The notes beneath the pieces are model-generated. The model was not told the origin of the DNA and searched no databases. It saw only the letters and a program-made list of their open reading frames with translations. A stretch of DNA of 40,255 nucleotides from Deltaproteobacteria bacterium (lineage in GTDB: Bacteria > Myxococcota > Myxococcia > Myxococcales > 40CM-4-68-19): NCBI GenBank assembly GCA_005879805.1, contig VBKL01000110.1, forward strand, positions 1 through 40,255, written 5' to 3'. Positions within the stretch are counted from its first letter, which is position 1. Each line of letters starts with the position of its first letter. The translations under genes and the position numbers were made by a program. This document shows, in pieces, positions 34,425 through 40,255 of the stretch.

Positions 34425-34829
34425 ATGACGCGAAGGCTGTACGTCGGAAACCTGCCGTACGACGCCACCGAGAAGCAGGTCCGTCAGGTGTTCGAGACCG
34501 CGGATCGGAAGGTGGTTTCCATCAAGATCGTCATCGACAAGGACACCGGAAAGCCGCGCGGCTTCGCGTTCGTCGACCTCGAGACGCCCGAGCAGGCGAA
34601 GTCCGCCATCGACGAGTTGAATGGCAAGGACTTCAGCGGGCGCGCGCTCATCGTCAACGAGGCGGAGGACAAAGGCCCGAAGGAGGGCAAGAGCGGCTTC
34701 CGCGCCGCCTTCGGTGGTCACCAGGACCGGGGCGAGGCGAAGGGCGGATTCGGGATGCGCGGTCCGGCTCAGCAGATGCCTCGCGGCAGTACGCGCGGTG
34801 GCGGCCGCGGCGGGACACGGGGTAGCTAG
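34425..34829 (+). CDS. RRM-domain RNA-binding protein
   Basis: 134 residues. A single RRM at 3-80 with RNP2 LYVGNL (5-10) and RNP1 KPRGFAFV (43-50), followed by a Gly/Arg-rich tail ending RGSTRGGGRGGTRGS, like the small Rbp proteins of cyanobacteria and myxobacteria. These bind RNA non-specifically and often respond to cold. GGAG lies 6 bases before ATG 34425, so this start is preferred to ATG 34419. Confidence 0.92.
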   Translation: MTRRLYVGNLPYDATEKQVRQVFETADRKVVSIKIVIDKDTGKPRGFAFVDLETPEQAKSAIDELNGKDFSGRALIVNEAEDKGPKEGKSGFRAAFGGHQDRGEAKGGFGMRGPAQQMPRGSTRGGGRGGTRGS

Positions 34830-34850
34830 CGGCACCGTTGCCGCACCGCC

Positions 34851-35389
34851 ATGGCCGCTCGCGCCCGCAGCGCCGTTCCCCTGCGCATCGCCGGCGCGCA
34901 GGGCGGTCCCCGCGGGTTGACCGAGTTGCAGCGCGAGATGGTCGCGTGCCGCGCCTGCCCTCGGCTGCGCTCCATCGAGCGGGGTTCGCCAACCAGCCGA
35001 CCAGCTCCCACGTGGACGATGGCTTGCGGTGGTCCGACGCGTTCATCGTCGCGCCTTGCCGCTGCGCCCCGCCGGAGAACTGGCCAGAGCCCGAGGAGCT
35101 ACGCAGGTGCAGCGTGTGGCTCGACGGCGAGCTTGGCTTCTTGAAAAAGGCCCGGGTGCTGCTCGCCCTGGGGTCGGTCGGTTGGGAGGCGGCGCTCGGT
35201 CACTTCGCCCGGCGAGCGCTCGTGCTGCCGAGACCGAAGCCGCGGTTCGCACACGGGGCCGTGCTGCGGCTCGAGGGAGCGCCCGCGCTGCTCGGCAGCT
35301 ACCACGTGAGCCAGCAGAACACGAACACAGGCAAGCTCACGCCGGCGATGCTCGACGAGGTGCTCGCCCGGGCGAAGGAACTGTTCTGA
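34851..35389 (+). pseudogene. Uracil-DNA glycosylase family 5-like, internally deleted and frameshifted
   Basis: The first 40 residues (ATG 34851) include ELQREMVACRACPRLR, the four-cysteine cluster start of family 4/5 enzymes. After that the protein resumes in another frame from about 34970 as ALHRAGFANQPTS, RCAPPENWPEP and the C-terminal GSYHVSQQNTNTGKLTPAML, ending at 35389. The 60-75 codons between, holding the catalytic uracil-binding loop (GLAPxAHGxNRTGRxFTGD in relatives) and a cluster cysteine, are absent. It would remove uracil from DNA if intact. As drawn it cannot be active. Confidence 0.85.
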
Positions 35390-35629
35390 ACCAAATTCGT
35401 CGCGTGTTTCCAGCCGGCCGACGAAATTGTAATGAGGCGCGTCCTGGCGTCCATGCTGCCCGCGGCGGGTTTGCGGAGAGATCCCGACCGGAAGGGCACG
35501 GGTTCGTTGGTTTCCGCGGCCGATGTTACAGAATCGTAGCGTCGGGCCCGGCAGGTTCTCGTCGTCTGCACTCTGAGACGTCATTGAACCGCGAGGGCAG
35601 GCGGTTTGCATCGAATGCCGGCCTCACCC
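35390..35629. other. 240-base spacer, no gene seen
   Basis: The stretch carries TTCGTCG and CGACGAA (around 35397-35428), a 7-bp inverted repeat with a long loop directly after the glycosylase stop, and several short frames with no recognisable content. CGAAATTG occurs here and upstream of the first 72-residue paralogue, too short to be meaningful by itself. It probably holds the promoter of the 35630 gene. Confidence 0.4.
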
Positions 35630-35848
35630 ATGGACCAGAGGAACACATTGTCGAGCGAGACCGCAGGCAAGAAGCCGCTGCCTTCGACGGCGCCTTCCGG
35701 CGCCCGGATCCTGGCCCGCTCGTTCTACCGGGAGCTGCGCTCCAACGGCTATACGCCCGCGGAGCTGGTCGCCGTCTCCACCGAGCTCATCGAGCTCGTC
35801 ACCCTCGAGCTGCGCGACAATCGGGAGACGGTGAAGACCGCCGCCTGA
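35630..35848 (+). CDS. Orphan 72-residue protein, paralogue of the one at 15686
   Basis: Product begins MDQRNTLSSETAGKKPLPST and contains ARILARSFYREL, NGYT, STELIELVTLELRDN. Aligned with the 15686 product it keeps 12 of 12 residues in the first block and 9 of 9 in STELIELVT. The ATG at 35630 makes both proteins 72 residues; ATG 35615 is an alternative. The first third is Ser/Pro/Lys-rich and likely disordered, and the rest helical. Function unknown. Its neighbour, 20 bases downstream on the same strand, is a methyltransferase. Confidence 0.7.
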   Translation: MDQRNTLSSETAGKKPLPSTAPSGARILARSFYRELRSNGYTPAELVAVSTELIELVTLELRDNRETVKTAA

Positions 35849-35868
35849 ACTTGCTATAGACCTCCGCA

Positions 35869-36627
35869 ATGGAGGATCACGACCGCGCCCTGCAGGAGGC
35901 GTTCGACGGACAGGCGGCGCGATTCGAGAAGGCGCCCGTCCAGCAGGATCCGGCTGCGCTCGCGCGGCTGGTCGCGTTTGCCGCGCTTCCGGCCGGCTCG
36001 CGGGTGCTGGATGCGGGCTGCGGTCCAGGGCTCGTGAGCGAGGCGTTCCTCGACGCGGGACACAGGCTGCAAGGGATCGATCTGTCGGGCGAGATGGTGC
36101 GCAGGGCTCGCGCTCGCTGCGCGCGATTCGCCGACCGCGCCCGATTCGAGCAAGGTTCGCTCTTCGAGCTTCCCGAGGGACAGGCCTTCGATGCCGCGGT
36201 GTCGCGGTTCGTCTTGCACCACGCCGCGGACCCGGTCGCTTTCCTGCGCGCGCAGGCGGAGCGCGTCCGCATGGGCGGCATCGTGGTGGCGAGCGACCAC
36301 ACCACGGACGTGGAACCGGTCGGCGCAGAGTGGCACCAGGAAATCGAGGTCGCCCGCGATCGCACCCATGTGCGCAATCTCGCGCCGGGCGAGATGGTGG
36401 ACGCGCTGGCCCGCGCCGGCCTCGTCCGGATCGGGTTCGTCGAAGAGGAGTTCGAGCTGGATTTCGACGAGTGGTTCGATCGCGGAACGCCGTCGATGCC
36501 GAAGGCGCGGGTGCGGGAGATGGTCGAGTCGGGCAGGGCGCGCGGATTCGATCCGGTACGGCGCGCCGATGGAGGGATCACCATCCGCTGCGTGCGGACG
36601 CTGGTCCGCGGAGTACGGCCGGGCTGA
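35869..36627 (+). CDS. Class I SAM-dependent methyltransferase
   Basis: 252 residues. Motif I VLDAGCGPG at 46-54, LQGIDLSGEMVRRA (motif II, acidic Asp), FDAAVSRFVLHHAADPVAF (motif IV) and VRMGGIVVASDH identify a UbiE/Methyltransf_11-type enzyme. The substrate cannot be deduced; quinone or small-molecule methylation is typical. It lies 20 bases after the 72-residue gene and may be cotranscribed. Confidence 0.85.
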   Translation: MEDHDRALQEAFDGQAARFEKAPVQQDPAALARLVAFAALPAGSRVLDAGCGPGLVSEAFLDAGHRLQGIDLSGEMVRRARARCARFADRARFEQGSLFELPEGQAFDAAVSRFVLHHAADPVAFLRAQAERVRMGGIVVASDHTTDVEPVGAEWHQEIEVARDRTHVRNLAPGEMVDALARAGLVRIGFVEEEFELDFDEWFDRGTPSMPKARVREMVESGRARGFDPVRRADGGITIRCVRTLVRGVRPG

Positions 36628-36679
36628 TTCCGGCCTTCGAGCGATCTAGAATCGCCGTTCCTCTGCCCGAGGTGCCGCG

Positions 36680-38035
36680 ATGGAAACGCGATTCCTGCTC
36701 GGCGAGAAACAGATCCCGACGCACTGGTACAACGTCATTCCCGACATGCCGGGACCGCTCGCGCCGGTGATCCATCCGGGCACGCTGAAGCCGGTCACGC
36801 CGGCGGACATGCTGCCGCTCTTTCCCGGCGCGTTGCTCGAGCAGGAGATGTCGCCGGAGCGGTGGATCCGGATCCCCGACGAGGTGCGCGACGTCTACCG
36901 GCTCTGGCGCCCGACACCTCTGCATCGCGCGCACCGGCTCGAGGCGGCGCTGAAGACGCCGGCGCATATCTATTACAAGTACGAGGGCGTCTCGCCGGCG
37001 GGATCGCACAAGCCGAACACGGCGGTGCCGCAGGCCTTCTACAACCAGCAGGCGGGGACGAAACGGATCGCCACCGAGACGGGCGCGGGCCAGTGGGGAT
37101 CGTCGATGGCGATGGCCTGCTCGATGTTCGGGCTCGCCTGCACCGTCTACATGGTTCGCGTCTCCTACCAGCAGAAGCCGTACCGCAAGAGCATGATGCA
37201 CCTGTGGGGCGCGGAGGTGATCCCATCGCCCTCGGACCGGACGCGATCGGGCCGGAAGATCCTCGAGCAGGATCCACGCAGCCCGGGAAGCCTGGGCATC
37301 GCCATCTCCGAGGCGGTCGAGGACGCCGCGACCCACGACGACGCGAAATACGCTCTCGGGAGCGTCTTGAACCACGTGCTCCTGCACCAGACGGTCATCG
37401 GGCAGGAGGCGAAGGAGCAGATGAAGCTCGCGGGCGAGTATCCCGACGTGGTCATCGGCTGCCACGGCGGCGGATCGAATTTCTCGGGGCTCGCCTTCCC
37501 GTTCCTCGCCGACAAGGCGGCGGGGAAGGAGGTGCGCATCCTCGCCATCGAGCCGTCGAGCTGCCCGTCCTTGACGAAGGGCATCTATGCTTTCGACTTC
37601 GGCGACACGGCGGAGGTGGCGCCGATCGCGAAGATGTACACGCTCGGCCACGACTTCATACCGCCCGGGATCCACGCGGGCGGGCTCCGCTACCACGGCG
37701 CGGCCCCTCTCGTGTCCCAACTCGTGCACGCCGGAATCATCGAGGCCCGCGCCGCGCCCCAGCTGGCTTGCTTCGAGGCGGCGGTGCAGTTCTCACGCGC
37801 CGAGGGGATCATCCCGGCGCCCGAGTCGTCGCACGCGATCCGCGGAGCGGTGGACGAGGCCCTGCGCGCCAAGGAAGAGGGAAAGGAGCGGGTGATCCTC
37901 TTCAACCTCTCTGGCCACGGCCACGTCGACATGACGGCGTACGACGACTACTTCGCGGGCCGCCTCGAGGACTTCGAGTACCCGAGCGAGAAGGTCGCGG
38001 AGTCGCTGCGGAGGCTGCCGAAGGTGGCGGTGTAG
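36680..38035 (+). CDS. TrpB-like pyridoxal-phosphate enzyme (TrpB2)
   Basis: 451 residues. PLP lysine Lys111 in [13 protein letters not shown], phosphate loop GGGSN at 263-267, and the TrpB2-specific N-terminal [20 protein letters not shown]. TrpB2 proteins are longer than canonical TrpB and lack the usual TrpA contact region. They make tryptophan from indole and serine, often as an indole scavenger. No trpA or other trp gene is next to it. Start ATG 36680 agrees with the family N-terminus. Confidence 0.92.
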   Translation: METRFLLGEKQIPTHWYNVIPDMPGPLAPVIHPGTLKPVTPADMLPLFPGALLEQEMSPERWIRIPDEVRDVYRLWRPTPLHRAHRLEAALKTPAHIYYKYEGVSPAGSHKPNTAVPQAFYNQQAGTKRIATETGAGQWGSSMAMACSMFGLACTVYMVRVSYQQKPYRKSMMHLWGAEVIPSPSDRTRSGRKILEQDPRSPGSLGIAISEAVEDAATHDDAKYALGSVLNHVLLHQTVIGQEAKEQMKLAGEYPDVVIGCHGGGSNFSGLAFPFLADKAAGKEVRILAIEPSSCPSLTKGIYAFDFGDTAEVAPIAKMYTLGHDFIPPGIHAGGLRYHGAAPLVSQLVHAGIIEARAAPQLACFEAAVQFSRAEGIIPAPESSHAIRGAVDEALRAKEEGKERVILFNLSGHGHVDMTAYDDYFAGRLEDFEYPSEKVAESLRRLPKVAV

Positions 38036-38100
38036 AGTTGATTCGGCGGAGATGTGGGAGCGGCCGCCGCGATTCGCTACTCTCAGAGCGTCGCAAACGA

Positions 38101-39018
38101 TCAGACCGGTCCGCCACCCGCGCTTTCGTCAGCACGAGTTCCATGCACAGCCGGCGGTGACGCATCGCGTCCCGCCCCGGGGCGACTCGAGTTCCCCGAG
38201 GCCGGCGCGCCCGTTCCATGAAGTCGCGGCCGTACAACTGCTCGGCGGCGTGCTGATTGTGCGCATGGGCAGCCGAGCCGGATGCGATCCGGATCATGCG
38301 TATGCGTCCGCGCCCAGCCGTCGATGTGATCGAATTCGAGCATGCCCGTCTCGGGGCAACGGTTGCCGAACTCGTCGACGAAAGTGCACCGGCCCTGATC
38401 GCGGACATAGACGTGCCGTCTGACGGAGGCCGGCATGGGCCGCGGACACGGGCCTGCGGTGTTCGCCTTGCCATTGGGACGAGGCTTCCGACCGGCCGCG
38501 AAGCGCTCCTTCTTCACTTTCACGATGAGAAGGTCCACCGCCGACTCGACGATGTTGGCGAGGTCGCCCGATGGGAGCCGGTGACGGAGTAGATCCTGCG
38601 CCTGGCGGAGCTTGTCGCGGAGACGCCGGCTCGCGGTGAACTGCACCTTGAAGGTGTCCTCTGAGAGCGGCGCAATCGAGCGGGCGTGTTCTACCCGGCG
38701 AGCAGCCGCTGGTGCGAGAGCAAGCTGCGCCGTCTCCGAAGGTACGCTACGAGGTAGCTTGCGCATGGCGTCCGGGACCGGAGGTTTGGGGGCCAGCGCT
38801 GCGACCAACTCCTCGATCTCGCGCTTCGACTTGCCCGCCGCACGAGCGAGGAGCTGGCGATGGTTCTCGGCAGTGAGGCGCGGGACCAGGACCCGCAAGC
38901 CGCTCAGGTGCACCTCGCCGGACCGGAGGGCATCGAGGACTGCGGGGAACTGCCTTCCCGCATGCGCTACGCCGAGCCGGTTGTAGGTAGCGTCCTCGGA
39001 GAAGCCTAGCTTCATCAC
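38101..39018 (-). pseudogene. HNH endonuclease family protein, N-truncated and frameshifted
   Basis: 305 codons in frame, but broken at both ends. The central part matches a myxobacterial HNH family: FSEDATYNRLGVAHAGRQFP, PLSEDTFKVQFTASRRLRDK, RLPSGDLANIVESAVDLLIV, VYVRDQGRCTFVDEFGNRC and LEFDHIDGWAR. After RIRLGCP (near 38266) the conserved AHNQHAAEQLYGRDFM appears one frame over, so a single-base insertion separates the HNH histidine-asparagine from the rest. Upstream, codons for SDVRAFCV continue in frame to 39084 with no ATG, so the normal N-terminal ~60 residues are missing. Start shown is GTG 39018. Confidence 0.75.
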
Positions 39019-39337
39019 GCAGAAAGCGCGGACATCGGATCCGGTCAGCGTTGCGCCGTGAGACCCGCTCCGCTCGACGGCGAACTACCGCCGTCGGTCT
39101 CCCGGCGCGCTTATTGGATTTGCCGGAGGTGCGGGACGGGTCCGACGCTTCCCTGCGTCCGCTGCCGTCGCGCTCGATGTAGGTTCTACGCTCGGGTGGC
39201 CCCACCCTCGCCGGACGCGTGCGTTGCTCCGAGGTCGCGAGGATCATTGCGCTTCCATCACGCAACTGGATCCACCGTACACTCACGGTTGCGCTGCGCG
39301 GCGAAGGTGCCCATGCTGCAGTGCGACGGAGCTTCGC
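39019..39337. other. Spacer with HNH remnant and a possible Cys-rich frame
   Basis: On the minus strand codons 39019-39084 extend the HNH reading frame and are probably its decayed N-terminus. On the plus strand a frame from GTG 39058 to 39372 encodes ICRRCGTGPTLPCVRCRRARC, a CxxC-x6-CxxC pattern that could be a zinc ribbon. The rest is arginine-rich shadow-like sequence overlapping the next gene, so I do not call it. A TACACT (39279) could be a -10 box for the SDR gene, but no -35 box fits. Confidence 0.35.
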
Positions 39338-40129
39338 ATGAGCAAGAGCCCGGAGACGAGCGCGGCAGGTAAAGAGACGATCGAAGGCGCGCGTCTCGCT
39401 GGAAAAGTTGCCGTCGTCACCGGGTCCTCGCGGGGGATCGGACGCGCGATTGCGCGGGCGCTGGCTCTCGAAGGCGCCGCGCTCGCCATCCATTACTGCC
39501 GCGGCGAGGAGCAGGCGGCGTCGCTCGCGCGCGAGATCGAGGAGCGCGGCGGACGGGCGCGCATCATCCAGGGCGATCTCTCCCGGCCGGAGGAATGCCA
39601 CAAGGTCCTGACCCTGGCCGCCCGCGACCTCGGCGCGGTGGACATCCTCGTCAACAACGCCGGAGTGAACCGCGACCGCACGCTGCGCAAGATGACAGCC
39701 GCGGAGTGGGACGAGGTCATCCATACGAATCTGGACAGCGTCTTCCATTGCACCAAGACGGCGCTCGAGCCGATGATCGCCAAGGGCTGGGGCCGCATCA
39801 TCAACATCGCCTCGATCATCGGGCAGACCGGCGCGCTCGGGCAGGCGAACTACGCCGCCTCGAAGGCAGCGGTCATCGCCTTCACCAAGAGCGTCGCGCA
39901 GGAACTGGCGCGGTTCGGGATCACCGTCAACGCCATCTGCCCCGGTTTCGTGGAGACCGACATGCTCTCCACCATGCCGCCGCAGGCGCGCGAGTCGGTG
40001 AAGGGACGCATCCCGCTGGGACGGTTCGGCCAGGCCGACGAGGTGGCCCGCCTGGTCCGGTTCCTTTGTACGGAAGGCGACTGGATCACCGGCGCCCAGC
40101 TCAACATCAACGGCGGCCAGTTCATGTAG
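39338..40129 (+). CDS. FabG/PhaB-type SDR reductase
   Basis: 263 residues. NADP(H) loop VTGSSRGIG at 27-35, NNAGV at 106-110, catalytic Ser159, Tyr172 and Lys176 (INIASIIGQ and NYAASKAAV), and C-terminal LNINGGQFM. NRDRTLRKMTAAEWDEVIHT is close to acetoacetyl-CoA reductase (PhaB) and 3-oxoacyl-ACP reductase (FabG). Which is meant cannot be told without partner genes: no phaA, phaC or acpP lies in the window. A leader of about 19 residues precedes the core. GGAG 7 bases before ATG 39338 fixes the start. Confidence 0.9.
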   Translation: MSKSPETSAAGKETIEGARLAGKVAVVTGSSRGIGRAIARALALEGAALAIHYCRGEEQAASLAREIEERGGRARIIQGDLSRPEECHKVLTLAARDLGAVDILVNNAGVNRDRTLRKMTAAEWDEVIHTNLDSVFHCTKTALEPMIAKGWGRIINIASIIGQTGALGQANYAASKAAVIAFTKSVAQELARFGITVNAICPGFVETDMLSTMPPQARESVKGRIPLGRFGQADEVARLVRFLCTEGDWITGAQLNINGGQFM

Positions 40130-40147
40130 GAAGCGCGGCCGGAGGGA

Positions 40148-40162
40148 GCCGGCTTTGCCGGC
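40148..40162 (+). repeat. GCCGGC-TTT-GCCGGC hairpin after the reductase gene
   Basis: A perfect 6-bp stem with a TTT loop, 19 bases after the reductase stop. It has no downstream T-run. It is followed at 40165 by the second 20-mer repeat, and the two together look like a short REP-type element. Confidence 0.45.
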
Positions 40163-40164
40163 GC

Positions 40165-40184
40165 ACGGGCGGAGGCCGAAGGCC
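40165..40184. repeat. Copy 2 of the 20-bp repeat (also at 5166)
   Basis: acgggcggaggccgaaggcc, identical to 5166-5185 and followed in both by a two-base mismatch and AGCAT. This copy is intergenic, whereas copy 1 lies in a gene's 3' end. Confidence 0.45.
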
Positions 40185-40255
40185 GGAGCATACGGAAGAC
40201 AACGGCGCCGCTCCCTGCTAGCGTTCACGCGCCCCAGCAGGGGTGGGAGACCATT

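Noticed and set aside
39058-39372. Cys-rich plus-strand frame with a CxxC-x6-CxxC pattern
   Set aside because: It overlaps the reductase start and the HNH remnant, has no ribosome site and a shadow-like composition. The cysteine pattern alone is not enough.

Overview
The window reads as chromosomal DNA of a high-GC Gram-negative bacterium, most likely a myxobacterium-like deltaproteobacterium (Myxococcota). This is inferred from the very GC-rich codon use, the hemX-hemA-hemC-hemD order, an HNH endonuclease family common in Anaeromyxobacter-like genomes, the WbaP/WcaJ plus WecG exopolysaccharide genes and the many secreted lipoproteins. It is mostly housekeeping. I see no prophage, insertion sequence, CRISPR array, rRNA or tRNA.

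Layout. 1-5.7 kb: a partial membrane protein and thioredoxin on the minus strand, then a plus-strand heme operon (hemX-like, hemA, hemC, hemD) followed by a lone receiver protein and a DUF2127 membrane protein. 5.7-6.9 kb: an sdhC-like cytochrome b without sdhA/sdhB, and a small lipoprotein. 6.9-13.2 kb: replication/translation cluster holB (5' truncated), holA, metG, a HEAT-repeat protein, tatD (internally deleted) and a secreted heavy-metal-associated-domain protein. 13.2-15.5 kb: minus-strand HAD phosphatase, HD-domain nuclease-like protein and two small proteins. 15.7-18.8 kb: a 72-aa orphan protein, a clear terminator, a clear promoter, then gapA, pgk (internally deleted) and tpiA. 18.8-24.0 kb: a DUF2071 protein, then a minus-strand run of ABC ATPase, ABC-2 permease, periplasmic binding protein and a split AtuA-like enzyme. 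24.0-26.3 kb: a TetR repressor with a palindromic operator in front of an SDR gene, and an EamA exporter. 26.3-29.2 kb: exopolysaccharide genes. 29.2-34.8 kb: GNAT acetyltransferase, a large M30-like lipoprotein metallopeptidase, a fused ABC transporter and an RRM protein. 34.8-40.1 kb: an internally deleted uracil-DNA glycosylase, a second 72-aa orphan paralogue, a methyltransferase, a TrpB2-type enzyme, a decayed HNH gene and a FabG/PhaB-type reductase.

The most striking feature is that at least six conserved genes (holB, an HD/OB nuclease, tatD, pgk, an ABC-2 permease, a uracil-DNA glycosylase) each lack a block, estimated at about 60-80 codons for the internal cases, with recognisable sequence resuming straight after the gap. 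In pgk the junction carries a short repeat. Because holB and pgk are normally indispensable, I read this mainly as assembly collapse rather than biology, but it must be resolved before the genes are called dead.

The best candidate for something undescribed is the pair of 72-aa paralogues near 15.7 and 35.6 kb, which share a strongly conserved core and match no family I can name. The AtuA/binding-protein operon and the repressor/operator/SDR module are the next most interesting units. I found no convincing new multi-gene system.
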